The notes beneath the pieces were generated by a model, which was given only the letters and a program-made list of their open reading frames with translations, ran no database searches and was not told where the DNA came from. Made by a program: the position numbers and the translations under genes. A stretch of 64,000 nt of DNA from Mycobacteroides saopaulense (lineage in GTDB: Bacteria > Actinomycetota > Actinomycetes > Mycobacteriales > Mycobacteriaceae), in the NCBI RefSeq assembly GCF_001456355.1, contig NZ_CP010271.1:1612001-1676000 (forward strand), read 5' to 3'. The stretch's first letter is position 1; every line of letters starts with the position of its first letter. This document shows positions 26,501-36,204 of this stretch, in pieces.

Positions 26501-27874
26501 TCAGGCGGCGTGAACCAGCCCGGACCGCGCGAACTGCCCGGCAGGGGAGAAGCGTTCCAGGATGGCGTCGGCCGGCTCGCCGGCCCACTCGGTGATGAGC
26601 TCCTTGGCCGCCTCGATCGAGGTCACCCTCTCGAAGGGTTTCGGATCGTCGAGCAGACTGAACAGCTTGGATGCGAATCCCTGGTGGACGTGACCGGCCG
26701 CGAAAAACAGATCGCCGTAATCGTGCAGCTCGTCATCGCCGAGGTAGAGCCTGGTCACCAACTGTGCTGCGCGAGCCCGGCGGTTGTAGAACTCCTCGAA
26801 AGCCCCAGTGAGCCAAGTGGTATCGAAAGGTCCTTCGTGTGCTGCGGCCTTGTGAACCAGCGCGGCCGCCTGGATCAGGCCGCCCTGCGCGCCCTGCCCG
26901 GCGATGGGGTCATAGGCCACCGCGGTGTCGCCGAGCGCCGCGACGGGATGACCGCTGGCCGTGTGCCCCACCCCGTGTCGCACCAGCTGGGTCACCGCTC
27001 CGGTGATCCACGAATGCGGGTCCTCCTCGATGACGTTGAGTGACAACACCTCCGGCAGGTCCCAGTCGATGTACTCGCGGTGCACATCGGTGACGGCCTG
27101 CAGGGCGGAGGCCGCACTGTCGACGGCGGCGTACCGTCGTTCCCACTCGCTGCCGGGCTTGGCCCACGTCAGGAACGACCAGGAGGGGCCTGCGTCCTTA
27201 TGCAGGTAGGGCCCCCACCATGCCTCGCCCTGATCGGTGATGAACGAGAACGCGCTGTGCTGTCCACCTGCGGGCCCACGGTGCGCGAAGACCTCCGGCC
27301 CATGTCCCAATCCGGCCACCGTCAGCATGAGCAGCCGCCGCTGCGGACGGTCGTACACGGTGCGCGAGGCGTCCACCGGGAACAACGACGACAGCCCAGC
27401 CCGGCCGGTCGCCACCAACGTCAGGTCATGCTCGGCGGCGATCGAATCAAGCCGCTGCGGGTCCACCTGCTCCACGACGAGGCGACCACCGCGCTCCTGA
27501 AAATCGGTGAGCCGGTCATCGGCCTTGAGTCGGGTATCCACGGCGACGCCCCGGGTGCCGCCGTCAAAGTCCGCGTCGAAGGCGATGATCTCGGGGCGTT
27601 CGGGTTCGTTGCCGTCGACCAGGCGCACGCTGAGGCCCGTGGAGGTGGGCCCCGGATCCAGGTAATTCGCCAATCCCAGACTGGCCTCAGCGCGCTGTGC
27701 CTCGCCGAAAATGAGCGAGGTACCGGTGGCGGGCACATCCTCGCGCAGGCTCCGCTGGTCCCGATCGCTGTAGACGGTGACGTCAAAACCCTTGCCCAAC
27801 AAGCCCAATGCCGCAGTCGCGCCGGTCTGGCCCGCGCCGATAATGGCGGCTTTGCGTCCGTGTTTCGTCGTCAT
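26501..27874 (-). CDS. StyA-like FAD-dependent monooxygenase
   Basis: A 457-residue flavoprotein resembling the epoxidase subunit of styrene/indole monooxygenase. An N-terminal Rossmann motif AAIIGAGQTGATAALGL binds FAD. AALGDTAVAYDPIAGQGAQGG is the second FAD-binding region typical of the PHBH fold. Class E enzymes need a separate flavin reductase (StyB), and none adjoins. Possible substrates are aromatic alkenes or indole; the physiological one is unknown. Start ATG at 27874; the gene is convergent with the thiolase (stops 3 bp apart). Confidence 0.8.
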   Translation of the reverse strand: MTTKHGRKAAIIGAGQTGATAALGLLGKGFDVTVYSDRDQRSLREDVPATGTSLIFGEAQRAEASLGLANYLDPGPTSTGLSVRLVDGNEPERPEIIAFDADFDGGTRGVAVDTRLKADDRLTDFQERGGRLVVEQVDPQRLDSIAAEHDLTLVATGRAGLSSLFPVDASRTVYDRPQRRLLMLTVAGLGHGPEVFAHRGPAGGQHSAFSFITDQGEAWWGPYLHKDAGPSWSFLTWAKPGSEWERRYAAVDSAASALQAVTDVHREYIDWDLPEVLSLNVIEEDPHSWITGAVTQLVRHGVGHTASGHPVAALGDTAVAYDPIAGQGAQGGLIQAAALVHKAAAHEGPFDTTWLTGAFEEFYNRRARAAQLVTRLYLGDDELHDYGDLFFAAGHVHQGFASKLFSLLDDPKPFERVTSIEAAKELITEWAGEPADAILERFSPAGQFARSGLVHAA

Positions 27875-27948
27875 GTCGCCACTATCGGCGTGTGAACTTG
27901 TGCGCGAAAGGCACCCGCTCATGGTGATTGCAAGGTCCATAATGGCCC

Positions 27949-29013
27949 GTGCGCAATCGGCAGCGGCTGGAACCGGGTTTCCAGTACGACGTGGTCACCA
28001 ACGGCCTGCGAGATACCGGGCAACTGGGCAGGCTCAGGACTGCGATCGGTGTGATGTGCATGTTGGTGGTCGTGCTTGCCCTGATCAGCAACTTCAATGC
28101 GCTCGGCCCGCAGGGTTTCTGGCCGCGCTTGGTCGTCAACATCGCGGCGGCATCGGCGGTGATCGTCGGCTTGTGCTGGTTCTTCCTGCCGTGGCCAAGT
28201 CGACGGGTCATGGTCTGTTTCGTGGTGTGGGCCGATCTGACGGTGGCGATCGGGACGGCCATGTTCTCCGACCCCATGGCCAGGCTTTTTGCGATCGTCT
28301 ACCTGGGCCTCATCGGCCTGATTCCCGCCTTCTTCTTGGGTAGACGGGGCCTTGTGGCCCATTGTGGATTCGCCCTGGTGAACCTGAGTGTGCTCATCGC
28401 GCTCAACGTCGAATCGGGCGTCTCGACATGGTTCAACCAGATCATGTACGTCTTACCGATCCTGACCTCGGTCATGATTGTTCCGGTGCTCCTACAGGCA
28501 GTGATCGAGAGCACGACGTACTCGATCCTGGGCTCGGCGGTCGCTGCCAACCGCGATCCACTCACCGGCCTGCTGAACAGAAGGGGAGTCAACGCCACGA
28601 AGGAGGTCCTGCATCGCAAGCGCCTCGACGCCGTGGAAGTCGTCGTGGTGCTGCTGGACCTCGACGGGCTCAAGGAGCTGAACGACGCGCGTGGTCACGA
28701 TGCGGGGGACGCCACCTTGATCGAGGTGGCGGACATGCTGATGGCGAGTACGCGCGTGGGCGAGATCGCCGCGCGCATCGGTGGCGACGAATTCCTGGTG
28801 GTGGCGTTCCCCGGGCGGCGCGAGAGTGTCCACGACACCATTCGTCGGGTGAGCACCCCGAGGCCGGGCATCGATTCCTGGAGCGTGAGCGTGGGTGCAG
28901 CATGGCAGTCCACCGCGGACGGCAGCTTTGATTTCGACCAGCTACTCCGCCGGGCGGATGAAGCCCTGTACCAGGCCAAGAGCTCGCGGGGTCTGCCGCA
29001 ACAGCAGCGCTGA
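27949..29013 (+). CDS. Membrane-anchored diguanylate cyclase (GGDEF), second copy
   Basis: A 354-residue protein from a GTG start: six hydrophobic helices between residues 30 and 185, then a GGDEF domain (DPLTGLLNRRGV, GGDEF at 278-282, ending RRADEALYQAKSSRG). The motif is intact, so c-di-GMP synthesis is expected. At the I-site position the sequence is RVGE (269-272), not RxxD. Same architecture as the protein at 2983-4074 but diverged. Divergent from the StyA-like gene. Confidence 0.88.
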   Translation: MRNRQRLEPGFQYDVVTNGLRDTGQLGRLRTAIGVMCMLVVVLALISNFNALGPQGFWPRLVVNIAAASAVIVGLCWFFLPWPSRRVMVCFVVWADLTVAIGTAMFSDPMARLFAIVYLGLIGLIPAFFLGRRGLVAHCGFALVNLSVLIALNVESGVSTWFNQIMYVLPILTSVMIVPVLLQAVIESTTYSILGSAVAANRDPLTGLLNRRGVNATKEVLHRKRLDAVEVVVVLLDLDGLKELNDARGHDAGDATLIEVADMLMASTRVGEIAARIGGDEFLVVAFPGRRESVHDTIRRVSTPRPGIDSWSVSVGAAWQSTADGSFDFDQLLRRADEALYQAKSSRGLPQQQR

Positions 29014-29026
29014 GCGCGGCATCGGT

Positions 29027-30778
29027 CTAGCGCTCGGGTGCGGTGTAGGTCTGTCGCCCGGCCAGATAGGTGGCCCGGACTGTGATCTCCCGCAACGCAT
29101 CCGCTCCGACGGCGTGCGGGTCGGCCGACAACACCACGAGATCGGCGTACTTACCCACCTCAAGGCTGCCGATCTCGGTGTCGAGATGCAGCTGCCAGGC
29201 CGCGTCAATGGTCTGCGCGCGCACGGCCTGCGTGACGCTGATCCGCTGCTCGGGGGAGAGCACTCGGCCCGATCCCTTGGCCTTGCGGGTGACCGCGGTT
29301 GCGATGTTGCCCAACGGGTCCGGTGGTGAGACGTTGCCGTCGTTGTGGAAGGAAATCCGTAGCCCGGCGTCCAGCGCGGACTTGGCCGACATCCAGTGCG
29401 CGCCATGGTCTTCACCGAACAGCTCGTCAATGAGGGGATCACCCCAGAAGTAGACGTGCTCGATGAACAGGCTGGGGTGTACGCCCAGACGCGCCGCGCG
29501 CTGGAACTGCGCCGGCGTCATCGCGCCCACGTGTTCCAGGCGGGAACGCGCCGACGCGGGGGACTGGGCCTTCTCGTATGCGTCCAGCACCACGTCCACC
29601 GCGCGGTCGCCGTGCACGTGACAGGCCAGCTGCCAGCCCTGCTTGATGAAGGCCGTCGCCAGCTCGGTGACCTGCTCGGGGGTGTAGTTCATCCCGCCGT
29701 GGTGATGGGGTTCCAGGCCCATTCGGCGGGTGGCTTCGGTGTCCAGATAGGGGAACGAGGTGAAAATGTTTCCCTGCCAAGGTGATCCGTCGGCCCAGAG
29801 CTTCATACCGATCTGCGCGAACATCTGGTCCGCACCGGCCCGCGGACCCGCGACGTGTGCGGGGTCCTTGGCCAGCTCAGGGGTGCCCATCTCGTAGGCG
29901 CGGATGCGCAGCTTGACGGCCGGGTCGGCGGCCATCCGCCGGTACAGGTCTGCCGATTGTGCTGCGCTGTAGCTGTGTTCACTGGTCGTGGCGATGCCCG
30001 CGGCAGCCAGTTGACCGAAGGCCCAGTGCAGGTTCTCGTACGCGTTGGGTTCGGCGACATCGCGGAGATAGGGCGTCATCAGGGTGACCAGCGCGGCGGT
30101 TTCCCGGACCTCGCCGGTGAGTTCACCGTCGGGTCCGTGCACGTACTCCGAGCCCACCGGATCGGGCGTGTTCCGGGTGATTCCGGCCAGCTGGAAGGAG
30201 GCGCTGTTGGCGTACGCGGCATGCCCGCTGTTGGCCACGATGATTACCGGGTTGTCCGGTGCCAGCGCGTCGAGCTGTGTGCGCGTGGGCAATTGGAGAT
30301 TCGGCTGTAGCAGCAGGTCGATGCCGTACAGCAGCACCTGGGTGCCCCTCGGGGTGGCCCGAACGGTATCGGCCAGCTTCTGCATCACCTCCTTGCCGGT
30401 GGGAACCACGAACGGGCGCACGTCCACGGCAGGTGGGCCCAGCGTCGCGGCGATCTGGCTCGGGTGGCTGTGCGCCTCGACGAACGCGGGAAGCAGCGCG
30501 CACCCGCCGAGCTCGATGACGTCCGTCTCGGCGGTGCGCAGCCTCATCACGTCCTGTCGCGTGCCGACGGCGGCGATTTTTCCCGCGGTGACAGCCAGCG
30601 CCTCGGCGGTGGTGTCACGGCCGTCGACCGTCACAATCGGGCCGCCGACGAAGATCAGGTCGGCGCCGGTGTCGGGACCGGCGGTGTCGTCATCGCATCC
30701 GGCGAGTGCGGCCAAACCCGTTGTGGCAGCCGCCACGGTGGCGCCTCCCACGACGAACTGCCTCCGATTGATCGACAC
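29027..30778 (-). CDS. Tat-exported amidohydrolase lipoprotein (YtcJ-like)
   Basis: A 583-residue metal-dependent hydrolase. The N-terminus NRRQFVVGG has a twin arginine, and LAALAGC is a lipobox (Cys28), so it is probably a Tat lipoprotein. Metal ligands: HSHPS after GGCALLPAFVEA, H in CHVHGDRAVD, and SFHNDGNVSPPD near the end. It belongs to the amidohydrolase-3 group (YtcJ/NfdA-like), which hydrolyses N-substituted formamides and related compounds; substrate unknown. Exported amidohydrolases of this group are uncommon enough to note. Confidence 0.85.
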   Translation of the reverse strand: MSINRRQFVVGGATVAAATTGLAALAGCDDDTAGPDTGADLIFVGGPIVTVDGRDTTAEALAVTAGKIAAVGTRQDVMRLRTAETDVIELGGCALLPAFVEAHSHPSQIAATLGPPAVDVRPFVVPTGKEVMQKLADTVRATPRGTQVLLYGIDLLLQPNLQLPTRTQLDALAPDNPVIIVANSGHAAYANSASFQLAGITRNTPDPVGSEYVHGPDGELTGEVRETAALVTLMTPYLRDVAEPNAYENLHWAFGQLAAAGIATTSEHSYSAAQSADLYRRMAADPAVKLRIRAYEMGTPELAKDPAHVAGPRAGADQMFAQIGMKLWADGSPWQGNIFTSFPYLDTEATRRMGLEPHHHGGMNYTPEQVTELATAFIKQGWQLACHVHGDRAVDVVLDAYEKAQSPASARSRLEHVGAMTPAQFQRAARLGVHPSLFIEHVYFWGDPLIDELFGEDHGAHWMSAKSALDAGLRISFHNDGNVSPPDPLGNIATAVTRKAKGSGRVLSPEQRISVTQAVRAQTIDAAWQLHLDTEIGSLEVGKYADLVVLSADPHAVGADALREITVRATYLAGRQTYTAPER

Positions 30779-30791
30779 GTGCCGACCTCGG

Positions 30792-31880
30792 TTAGAGCAC
30801 TACCACTGAGCGTAGGACCTCGCCGTGGTGCATTTTGTCGAATGCGGCCTCGATATTTTCGATCCCGATGCGTTCGGAGACGAACCGGTCCAGCGGCAGA
30901 CGGCCCTGCTGGTACAGCGATACGAGGGTGGGGAAGTCGCGCTCAGGCAGGCAGTCGCCGTACCAGGAGGACTTCAGGGCACCGCCGCGGGAGAAGAAGT
31001 CGATGAGCGGCATCTCGAGCTTCATGTCGGGGGTGGGAACGCCGACCAGCACGACGGTGCCGGCCAGGTCGCGGGCGTAGAAGGCCTGCTTCCAGGTTTC
31101 CGGGCGCCCGACGGCGTCGATCACCACGTCGGCGCCGACCTCGTCGGTGAGTTCCTGCACCGCGGTCACCACATCATCGACATTGCGGGCGTTGATGGTG
31201 TGGGTGGCGCCAAAGTCCTTGGCCCAGGCCAGTTTGGTGTCATCGGTGTCGATGGCGATGATGGTCCGTGCGCCCACCAGGGCGGCTCCGGCGATCGCGG
31301 CGTCCCCGACACCGCCGCATCCGATCACCGCCACGGTGTCGTCGCGGCCGATGCCCGCGGTGTTGACGGCCGCGCCCAGTCCGGCCATCACTCCGCACCC
31401 GAGCAGCCCGACGACGGCCGGGTCGGCGGTGGGGTCGACCTTGGTGCACTGTCCGGCGTGTACCAGGGTCTTCTCGGCGAAGGCGCCGATGCCCAGGGCG
31501 GGGGTCAGCTCGGTGCCGTCGGTCAGCGTCATCTTCTGGGTGGCGTTGAAGGTGTCGAAGCAGTACTGCGGGCGTCCACGCTTGCAGGCGCGGCACACTC
31601 CGCACACGGCGCGCCAGTTCAGGATCACGAAATCGCCGGGCTCGACGGTGGTTACGCCCGCGCCGATGGTTTCCACGATCCCGGCCGCCTCATGGCCCAG
31701 CAGGAACGGGAACTCGTCGTTGATCCCGCCCTCGCGATACGTCAGATCGGTGTGGCATACCCCGCACGCCTGCACCTTCACCACGACCTCACCGGGCCCC
31801 GGATCGGGGATCACAATGTCCACCAACTCCACAGGAGCCTTCACCGATCGAGCGATCACACCGCGCACAGTTTCAGACAT
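30792..31880 (-). CDS. mscR: S-(hydroxymethyl)mycothiol dehydrogenase (formaldehyde dehydrogenase)
   Basis: A 362-residue zinc alcohol dehydrogenase. [15 protein letters not shown] holds the catalytic-zinc Cys, GHEAAG the next ligand, and [16 protein letters not shown] the four-cysteine structural zinc site. GCGGVGDAA binds NAD+. The sequence closely follows mycobacterial MscR/AdhE2 (Rv2259), which oxidises the formaldehyde-mycothiol adduct and can reduce S-nitrosomycothiol. ATG 31880 gives the family N-terminus [11 protein letters not shown]; another ATG lies two codons upstream. Divergent from the serine hydrolase. Confidence 0.92.
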   Translation of the reverse strand: MSETVRGVIARSVKAPVELVDIVIPDPGPGEVVVKVQACGVCHTDLTYREGGINDEFPFLLGHEAAGIVETIGAGVTTVEPGDFVILNWRAVCGVCRACKRGRPQYCFDTFNATQKMTLTDGTELTPALGIGAFAEKTLVHAGQCTKVDPTADPAVVGLLGCGVMAGLGAAVNTAGIGRDDTVAVIGCGGVGDAAIAGAALVGARTIIAIDTDDTKLAWAKDFGATHTINARNVDDVVTAVQELTDEVGADVVIDAVGRPETWKQAFYARDLAGTVVLVGVPTPDMKLEMPLIDFFSRGGALKSSWYGDCLPERDFPTLVSLYQQGRLPLDRFVSERIGIENIEAAFDKMHHGEVLRSVVVL

Positions 31881-31904
31881 GCGCATGACGCTACAGTCCC
31901 AGCC

Positions 31905-32723
31905 ATGGGTGCTCTCGACCTCGTCGCCGACTGGCCGGTAACAACCGTCGCCGCTGCCGTAGTGGGGCCGGAGGGCGTCAGGGCCCAAATCGGCCCTGTG
32001 ACGCACCAATTCGCGCTCGCGTCGGTCACCAAACCACTGGTGGCCCGTGCGGCACAGGTGGCTCTCGAAGAGGGTGCCGTCGAGTTGAGTACTCCGGCAG
32101 GTCCACCCGGCTCGACGATCGAGCATCTGCTCGCCCATGCTTCCGGACTGTCGCTGCTTTCCGATGCCGTGATCGCCAAGCCGGGCACTCGCCGGGTGTA
32201 CTCGAACTATGGCTTCGCGGTACTGGCACATGCCGTCTCTGCCGGAGCCACCATCGAGTTCGGCACGTATCTGCGCGAGGCCGTGTTCGAGCCACTGGGA
32301 ATGGGGCACACGGTCTTGCCGGGCGGGGCAGACACCGCCGGGTACGGCGGCTCGTCCACCGTCGTGGATCTCGTGGCCTTCGTCGGAGATCTGCTGCGGC
32401 CGCGTCTGGTCACCGCCGAAACACATCAGCGAGCCACCAATGTCGCCTTTCCAGGGTTGGACGGGGTGCTGCCCGGCTATGGCGTGCAGCGGCCCAATGA
32501 CTGGGGTCTGGGCTTCGAGATCAAGGGAAGCAAGATCCCGCACTGGACGGGTGCCGAGAATTCGCCGGCCACCTATGGGCATTTTGGTCAGGCCGGCACG
32601 TTCATCTGGGTGGATCCGGCCGTCGATCTGGGGCTGGTCGTGCTGACCGACCGAACCTTCGATGGCTGGGCCAACCAGGTGTGGCCTCAGCTGTCCGATG
32701 CCGTGCTGGCCGAATTCGGCTGA
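31905..32723 (+). CDS. Serine hydrolase, beta-lactamase/class C PBP fold
   Basis: A 272-residue cytoplasmic-looking protein (no signal peptide). Motifs: ASVTK (S-x-x-K nucleophile), YSN in RRVYSNYGF, and HFGQAG as the third box in place of KTG. Likely an esterase or peptidase rather than a drug-hydrolysing beta-lactamase, given no export signal and the H-x-G third box. It starts 24 bp from mscR in the opposite direction. Confidence 0.85.
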   Translation: MGALDLVADWPVTTVAAAVVGPEGVRAQIGPVTHQFALASVTKPLVARAAQVALEEGAVELSTPAGPPGSTIEHLLAHASGLSLLSDAVIAKPGTRRVYSNYGFAVLAHAVSAGATIEFGTYLREAVFEPLGMGHTVLPGGADTAGYGGSSTVVDLVAFVGDLLRPRLVTAETHQRATNVAFPGLDGVLPGYGVQRPNDWGLGFEIKGSKIPHWTGAENSPATYGHFGQAGTFIWVDPAVDLGLVVLTDRTFDGWANQVWPQLSDAVLAEFG

Positions 32724-32840
32724 CTTTCCTTCGAAACTCTTCGGCGGGGGTCTGGCGGGGTACAGGGGCCTCTGTCAAAACTCTCAGGAAGCCGTTACCT
32801 CAAATTCGTCGGTAGGACTGGCGCAACACGCGCACCACAG

Positions 32841-32871
32841 GGCACAATGGTGTCACAAGGCACATTGGTGT
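32841..32871. repeat. Tandem 13-bp direct repeat upstream of DUF3145
   Basis: GGCACAATGGTGT (32841-32853) and GGCACATTGGTGT (32859-32871) differ at one base, 18 bp start to start, in the 224-bp gap before the DUF3145 gene. Spacing of just under two helical turns suggests an activator or repressor site; no match to a known motif. Confidence 0.5.
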
Positions 32872-32947
32872 AATTCGGTAACACGCTCTAGAAGCTTCGC
32901 GAGTCGTTGGGGAAGACGTCCTCGTCGAAGACAAAGGAGCACTACGA

Positions 32948-33481
32948 ATGCACGCGTCGCCTCAGTTCGCCGACTCGACAACCGGCGTGGTGTACATCCA
33001 TGCCTCACCGGCTGCGGTATGCCCGCACGTCGAGTGGGCTTTGTCGTCGACTCTGTCGACAATCGCTCCCGGGCGCACCGGCGAGTCGGTGAAGTTGCGT
33101 TGGCAGGCCCAGCCGGCCATGCCGGGGCAGCTGCGTGCCGTCACCAACTGGGTGGGCCCGGTCGGAACCGGTGCACGCCTGGCCAACGCCCTGCGCTCGT
33201 GGCCGGTGCTGCGCTTCGAGGTCACCGAGGACGCCAGCGACGGTGTCGACGGTCAGCGCTTCAGCCACGTTCCGCAGCTCGGCATGTGGAGCGGGAGCAC
33301 CAGTGCCAACGGCGACATCATGGTCAGCGAGATGCGCCTGCGCGGGTTGATGGAATCCGATGCGGGCAGCATCACCTCGGAGCTCGACAACATGCTCGGC
33401 ACCGCCTGGGATGACGCGCTGGAGCCGTACCGCAGTGGCGGCGACGGCGCCGAGGTGACCTGGCTGCGCGGAGTCGGCTAG
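32948..33481 (+). CDS. DUF3145 family protein
   Basis: A 177-residue actinobacterial protein of unknown function: TTGVVYIHASPAAVCPHVEWAL at the N-terminus and a Trp-rich end (GTAWDDALEPYRSGG, VTWLRGVG). No signal peptide or membrane helix. AAAGGAGCACTACGA gives a good RBS before the ATG. DUF3145 is widely kept in mycobacteria and corynebacteria, implying a housekeeping role. Its long promoter region holds an 18-bp-period direct repeat. Confidence 0.85.
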   Translation: MHASPQFADSTTGVVYIHASPAAVCPHVEWALSSTLSTIAPGRTGESVKLRWQAQPAMPGQLRAVTNWVGPVGTGARLANALRSWPVLRFEVTEDASDGVDGQRFSHVPQLGMWSGSTSANGDIMVSEMRLRGLMESDAGSITSELDNMLGTAWDDALEPYRSGGDGAEVTWLRGVG

Positions 33482-33488
33482 GCGGGGG

Positions 33489-33875
33489 CTACCCCTTGTT
33501 CGCGTTGCCGATCACGCGACTGATCAGGAACCCGATGTAGGCGAGGCCGCCGAGGCTGCCCACGATGCGGGTGCGGCGGAACGCCAGCGCGAGCCCGAGC
33601 AGCAGCTCGGTGAAGCCGTTTTGGTACACCCAGCGGCGAGTGTCCTCCGGGAAGGCGACCTTGGAGATGGACTCGAACGGCTGGGGTGCGACGAAATGCG
33701 CGACGCCGGTGGCTGCCAGTCCGGCACCGCCAGCCCGGAAGCCGATGCGGATCAGGTTCGCGATGAGAACCGAGAGTCGCTGGATGAGACTAGGGCCGAC
33801 CTTCGTCGGGACGAGCGTTGCGGTCGGCTGACCGTCGACGAGCAATTTGAGCGCCTTCTTGCGTCGCAGTGCCAT
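33489..33875 (-). CDS. DoxX-like small membrane protein
   Basis: A 128-residue protein with a basic N-terminus (MALRRKKALKLL) and three to four hydrophobic segments (residues about 35-60, 85-100, 105-122). The helix around GAGLAATGVAHFVAPQPFESI and the TELLLGLALAF segment recall DoxX/DoxD-type small membrane proteins; the assignment is weak. It converges with the DUF3145 gene. Function unknown. Confidence 0.65.
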   Translation of the reverse strand: MALRRKKALKLLVDGQPTATLVPTKVGPSLIQRLSVLIANLIRIGFRAGGAGLAATGVAHFVAPQPFESISKVAFPEDTRRWVYQNGFTELLLGLALAFRRTRIVGSLGGLAYIGFLISRVIGNANKG

Positions 33876-33934
33876 TCCCCAGACTCCCTTGTCGATTATG
33901 TGAATGAAACGTCACTCTAACAGTACGGGGATGG

Positions 33935-34768
33935 CTAGGCGTCGGCTTGTCGCGTGGCGACGTCGATGCCGAACGTCTCCACCAGGAAGCTCACGATCGC
34001 GGGTGTCACCCGGCGCGGCCAGAACCGCAGGGTGGCCAGTGTTCCGGCCGAAACCACCTGCGCGCCAACGATATCGATGGCGAGATTGTGCGCGTCGGCC
34101 GCCGGGTGCAGCGGGTCGGCGGTGAGCGAGAGGATCATGGTGGGCGCATCGACGGCCCGCCGTACCGCGCGTGGCGGTGCCATGCGGCCCACCAGCATGC
34201 CCCTCATGAACGCCGCGGATCTCGACGGCGGAGCGGTCAGGAAGGAGCGAATCAAGCCCAGGGTGGGCTGCTCGGTTTCGGGGAACGATCGGGCCACCGC
34301 GCCGACCAGCCACACCAGCGGCCGACCGAGCGTGAACAGGGTGAGCCCGGCGGACCACAGGTATCCGGCGGCACCGATGCCGTTCTCCAGGAATGGCCCC
34401 TCCAGCAGCAGACCGGCGACCTTCTCGGGTGCCAGCGCCGCCGCCTCGACCGAGACATTCGCGCCGACGGAGGTGCCACCGAGCACCGCGCGCTCGATGC
34501 CCAGGGCATCCAGGGCGCCGATGAGCTGGCGGCCAAGCGCTTGTGAGTTGTAGCGGTCCGGCTCGAGCGGGCGCTCATCGGCGGTGGTGCCGAGCAGGTC
34601 CAGGCAGATCACCCGGAAACCGCGCTCGGCCAATTCCTTGGCCCAGGCGTGTTCCAGATAGTGCGAGGTGAGGAAGGCGTGGGACAGCACCACAACGCGG
34701 TCCCCGGAACCGAACTGGCGATATGCCAGCCGGTGTCCGTCGACCGTGACCGTGGTGCCGACCGTCAC
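33935..34768 (-). CDS. Alpha/beta hydrolase
   Basis: A 277-residue alpha/beta hydrolase. Nucleophile elbow GTSVGA (Ser in GxSxG); the oxyanion region follows VVVLSHAFLTS; a C-terminal acid/His region is less clear, with TADPLHPAADAHN the likely site. The GTG start overlaps the accD6 stop (GTGA), so it is translationally coupled to the FAS-II operon as its last gene. Possible esterase or thioesterase acting on fatty acyl products (inference from context). Confidence 0.82.
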   Translation of the reverse strand: MTVGTTVTVDGHRLAYRQFGSGDRVVVLSHAFLTSHYLEHAWAKELAERGFRVICLDLLGTTADERPLEPDRYNSQALGRQLIGALDALGIERAVLGGTSVGANVSVEAAALAPEKVAGLLLEGPFLENGIGAAGYLWSAGLTLFTLGRPLVWLVGAVARSFPETEQPTLGLIRSFLTAPPSRSAAFMRGMLVGRMAPPRAVRRAVDAPTMILSLTADPLHPAADAHNLAIDIVGAQVVSAGTLATLRFWPRRVTPAIVSFLVETFGIDVATRQADA

Positions 34769-36186
34769 AGCGGGATGTTCTTGTGCCGGCCGCGCCGTGA
34801 CGGCGCTTCGGCGAGGGCGCGGGTCAGCACCGCGCGGGTCTGCGACGGCTCGATCTCCTCGTCGACGACGCCGATCTCGATGGCACGATCCACGCCACCG
34901 GCGATCCGCTCGTGCTCGAGAGCCAGCTCCTCATGCAGGGCCTCGCGCTCCTCTTCGGGGGCGGCGGCCAGCTGCTTCTTGTGCAGGATGCCTACGGCGG
35001 CCTTGGCGCCCATGACGGCGACCTCGGCGTCCGGCCACGCGAACACCTTGGTGGCGCCCAGCGAGCGGGAGTTCATGGCGATGTAGGCACCACCGTAGAT
35101 CTTGCGGGTGACCAGGGTGACGCGCGGAACGGTGGCTTCACCGAACGCGTGTAGGAGTTTGGCGCCGCGGCGCACCACCCCGCCCCATTCTTGGCCGACA
35201 CCGGGCAGGTAGCCGGGCACGTCCACGAGCACGATCAGTGGGATGCCGAAGGCGTTGCACAGGCGCACGAAGCGTGCGGCTTTTTCGGCGCTTTCGGAGT
35301 TCAGGCAGCCCCCCAGACGCAGTGGGTTGTTGGCCAGCACGCCGACGCTTCGCCCGGCCAGGCGGCCCAGGCCGATGACCATCGACGGCGCCCACTTGCC
35401 CTGGAATTCCTCGAACGGGTCATCGGAGTCGAGCAGGGCGTTGACGATCGGGTGTACGTCGTAGGCGCGTTTGGCTGATTCGGGCAGCAGCGCGCGCAGG
35501 TCGGTGTGATCGGCCTCGGCGCGGCCGCGGTCGAACACGCCCTGCTGGCAGAAGAACCCGACCAGCTTGCGACCACGCGCGTAGGCGTCCAGCTCATCGT
35601 CGGCCACGATGTGGCACACACCGGATTTTTTGTGGTGGGCTTCGGGGCCGCCCAGGGTGGCCATGTCGACGTCCTCGCCGGTCACCGAACGCACCACGTC
35701 GGGTCCGGTGACGAACACGCGGCTTTCCGGGGCCATGATGATGACGTCGGTCAGGGCCGGCCCGTAGGCGGCGCCGCCGGCGGCGAAGCCGACGACGACC
35801 GAGATCTGCGGGATGTAACCGGAGGCGCGGATCATGGCCTCGAAGACCAGCCCGACGGCGTGCAGGGCCGAAACCCCTTCAGCCAGACGGGCACCGCCGG
35901 AGTGCCAGATACCCACGATGGGGCTCTGCTCTTCGATGGCGGTGTCGTAGGCGGCCACGATGTGGCGGCAGCCCTCGATACCCATGGCCCCGCCCATGAC
36001 GGTGCCGTCGGTGCAAAAAGCGATGGTCCTGACTCCGTTGACCGTGCCACCGGCGGCCAGCACACCCGAGCGGTCACGCTCATGCAACAACTCAACACTG
36101 CCGTCATCGAAGAACGTGCTCAACCGCAACAACGGATCACGCGGATCGAGCGATTCGTCGACGGCCTCCGGAGCCAGGATCGTCAT
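34765..36186 (-). CDS. accD6: Acyl-CoA carboxylase beta subunit AccD6
   Basis: A 473-residue carboxyltransferase subunit. The N-terminal half has the acyl-CoA oxyanion GG (GIWHSGGARLAEG) and the C-terminal half RKIYGGAYIAMNSRSLGA. AccD6 with AccA3 converts acetyl-CoA to malonyl-CoA for the FAS cycles. Its place after the ketoacyl synthase in a mycolate operon fixes the paralogue. It starts 18 bp after kasA and its stop overlaps the next gene. Confidence 0.95.
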   Translation of the reverse strand: MTILAPEAVDESLDPRDPLLRLSTFFDDGSVELLHERDRSGVLAAGGTVNGVRTIAFCTDGTVMGGAMGIEGCRHIVAAYDTAIEEQSPIVGIWHSGGARLAEGVSALHAVGLVFEAMIRASGYIPQISVVVGFAAGGAAYGPALTDVIIMAPESRVFVTGPDVVRSVTGEDVDMATLGGPEAHHKKSGVCHIVADDELDAYARGRKLVGFFCQQGVFDRGRAEADHTDLRALLPESAKRAYDVHPIVNALLDSDDPFEEFQGKWAPSMVIGLGRLAGRSVGVLANNPLRLGGCLNSESAEKAARFVRLCNAFGIPLIVLVDVPGYLPGVGQEWGGVVRRGAKLLHAFGEATVPRVTLVTRKIYGGAYIAMNSRSLGATKVFAWPDAEVAVMGAKAAVGILHKKQLAAAPEEEREALHEELALEHERIAGGVDRAIEIGVVDEEIEPSQTRAVLTRALAEAPSRRGRHKNIPL

Positions 36187-36204
36187 CTTGAGCCTCTCTG
36201 GTGC

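Noticed and set aside
31905..32582. A 5' extension of the mscR frame through the serine hydrolase gene
   Set aside because: MscR family N-terminus begins at MSETVRG (31880); the extension is antisense to a gene with clear SxxK and YSN motifs.
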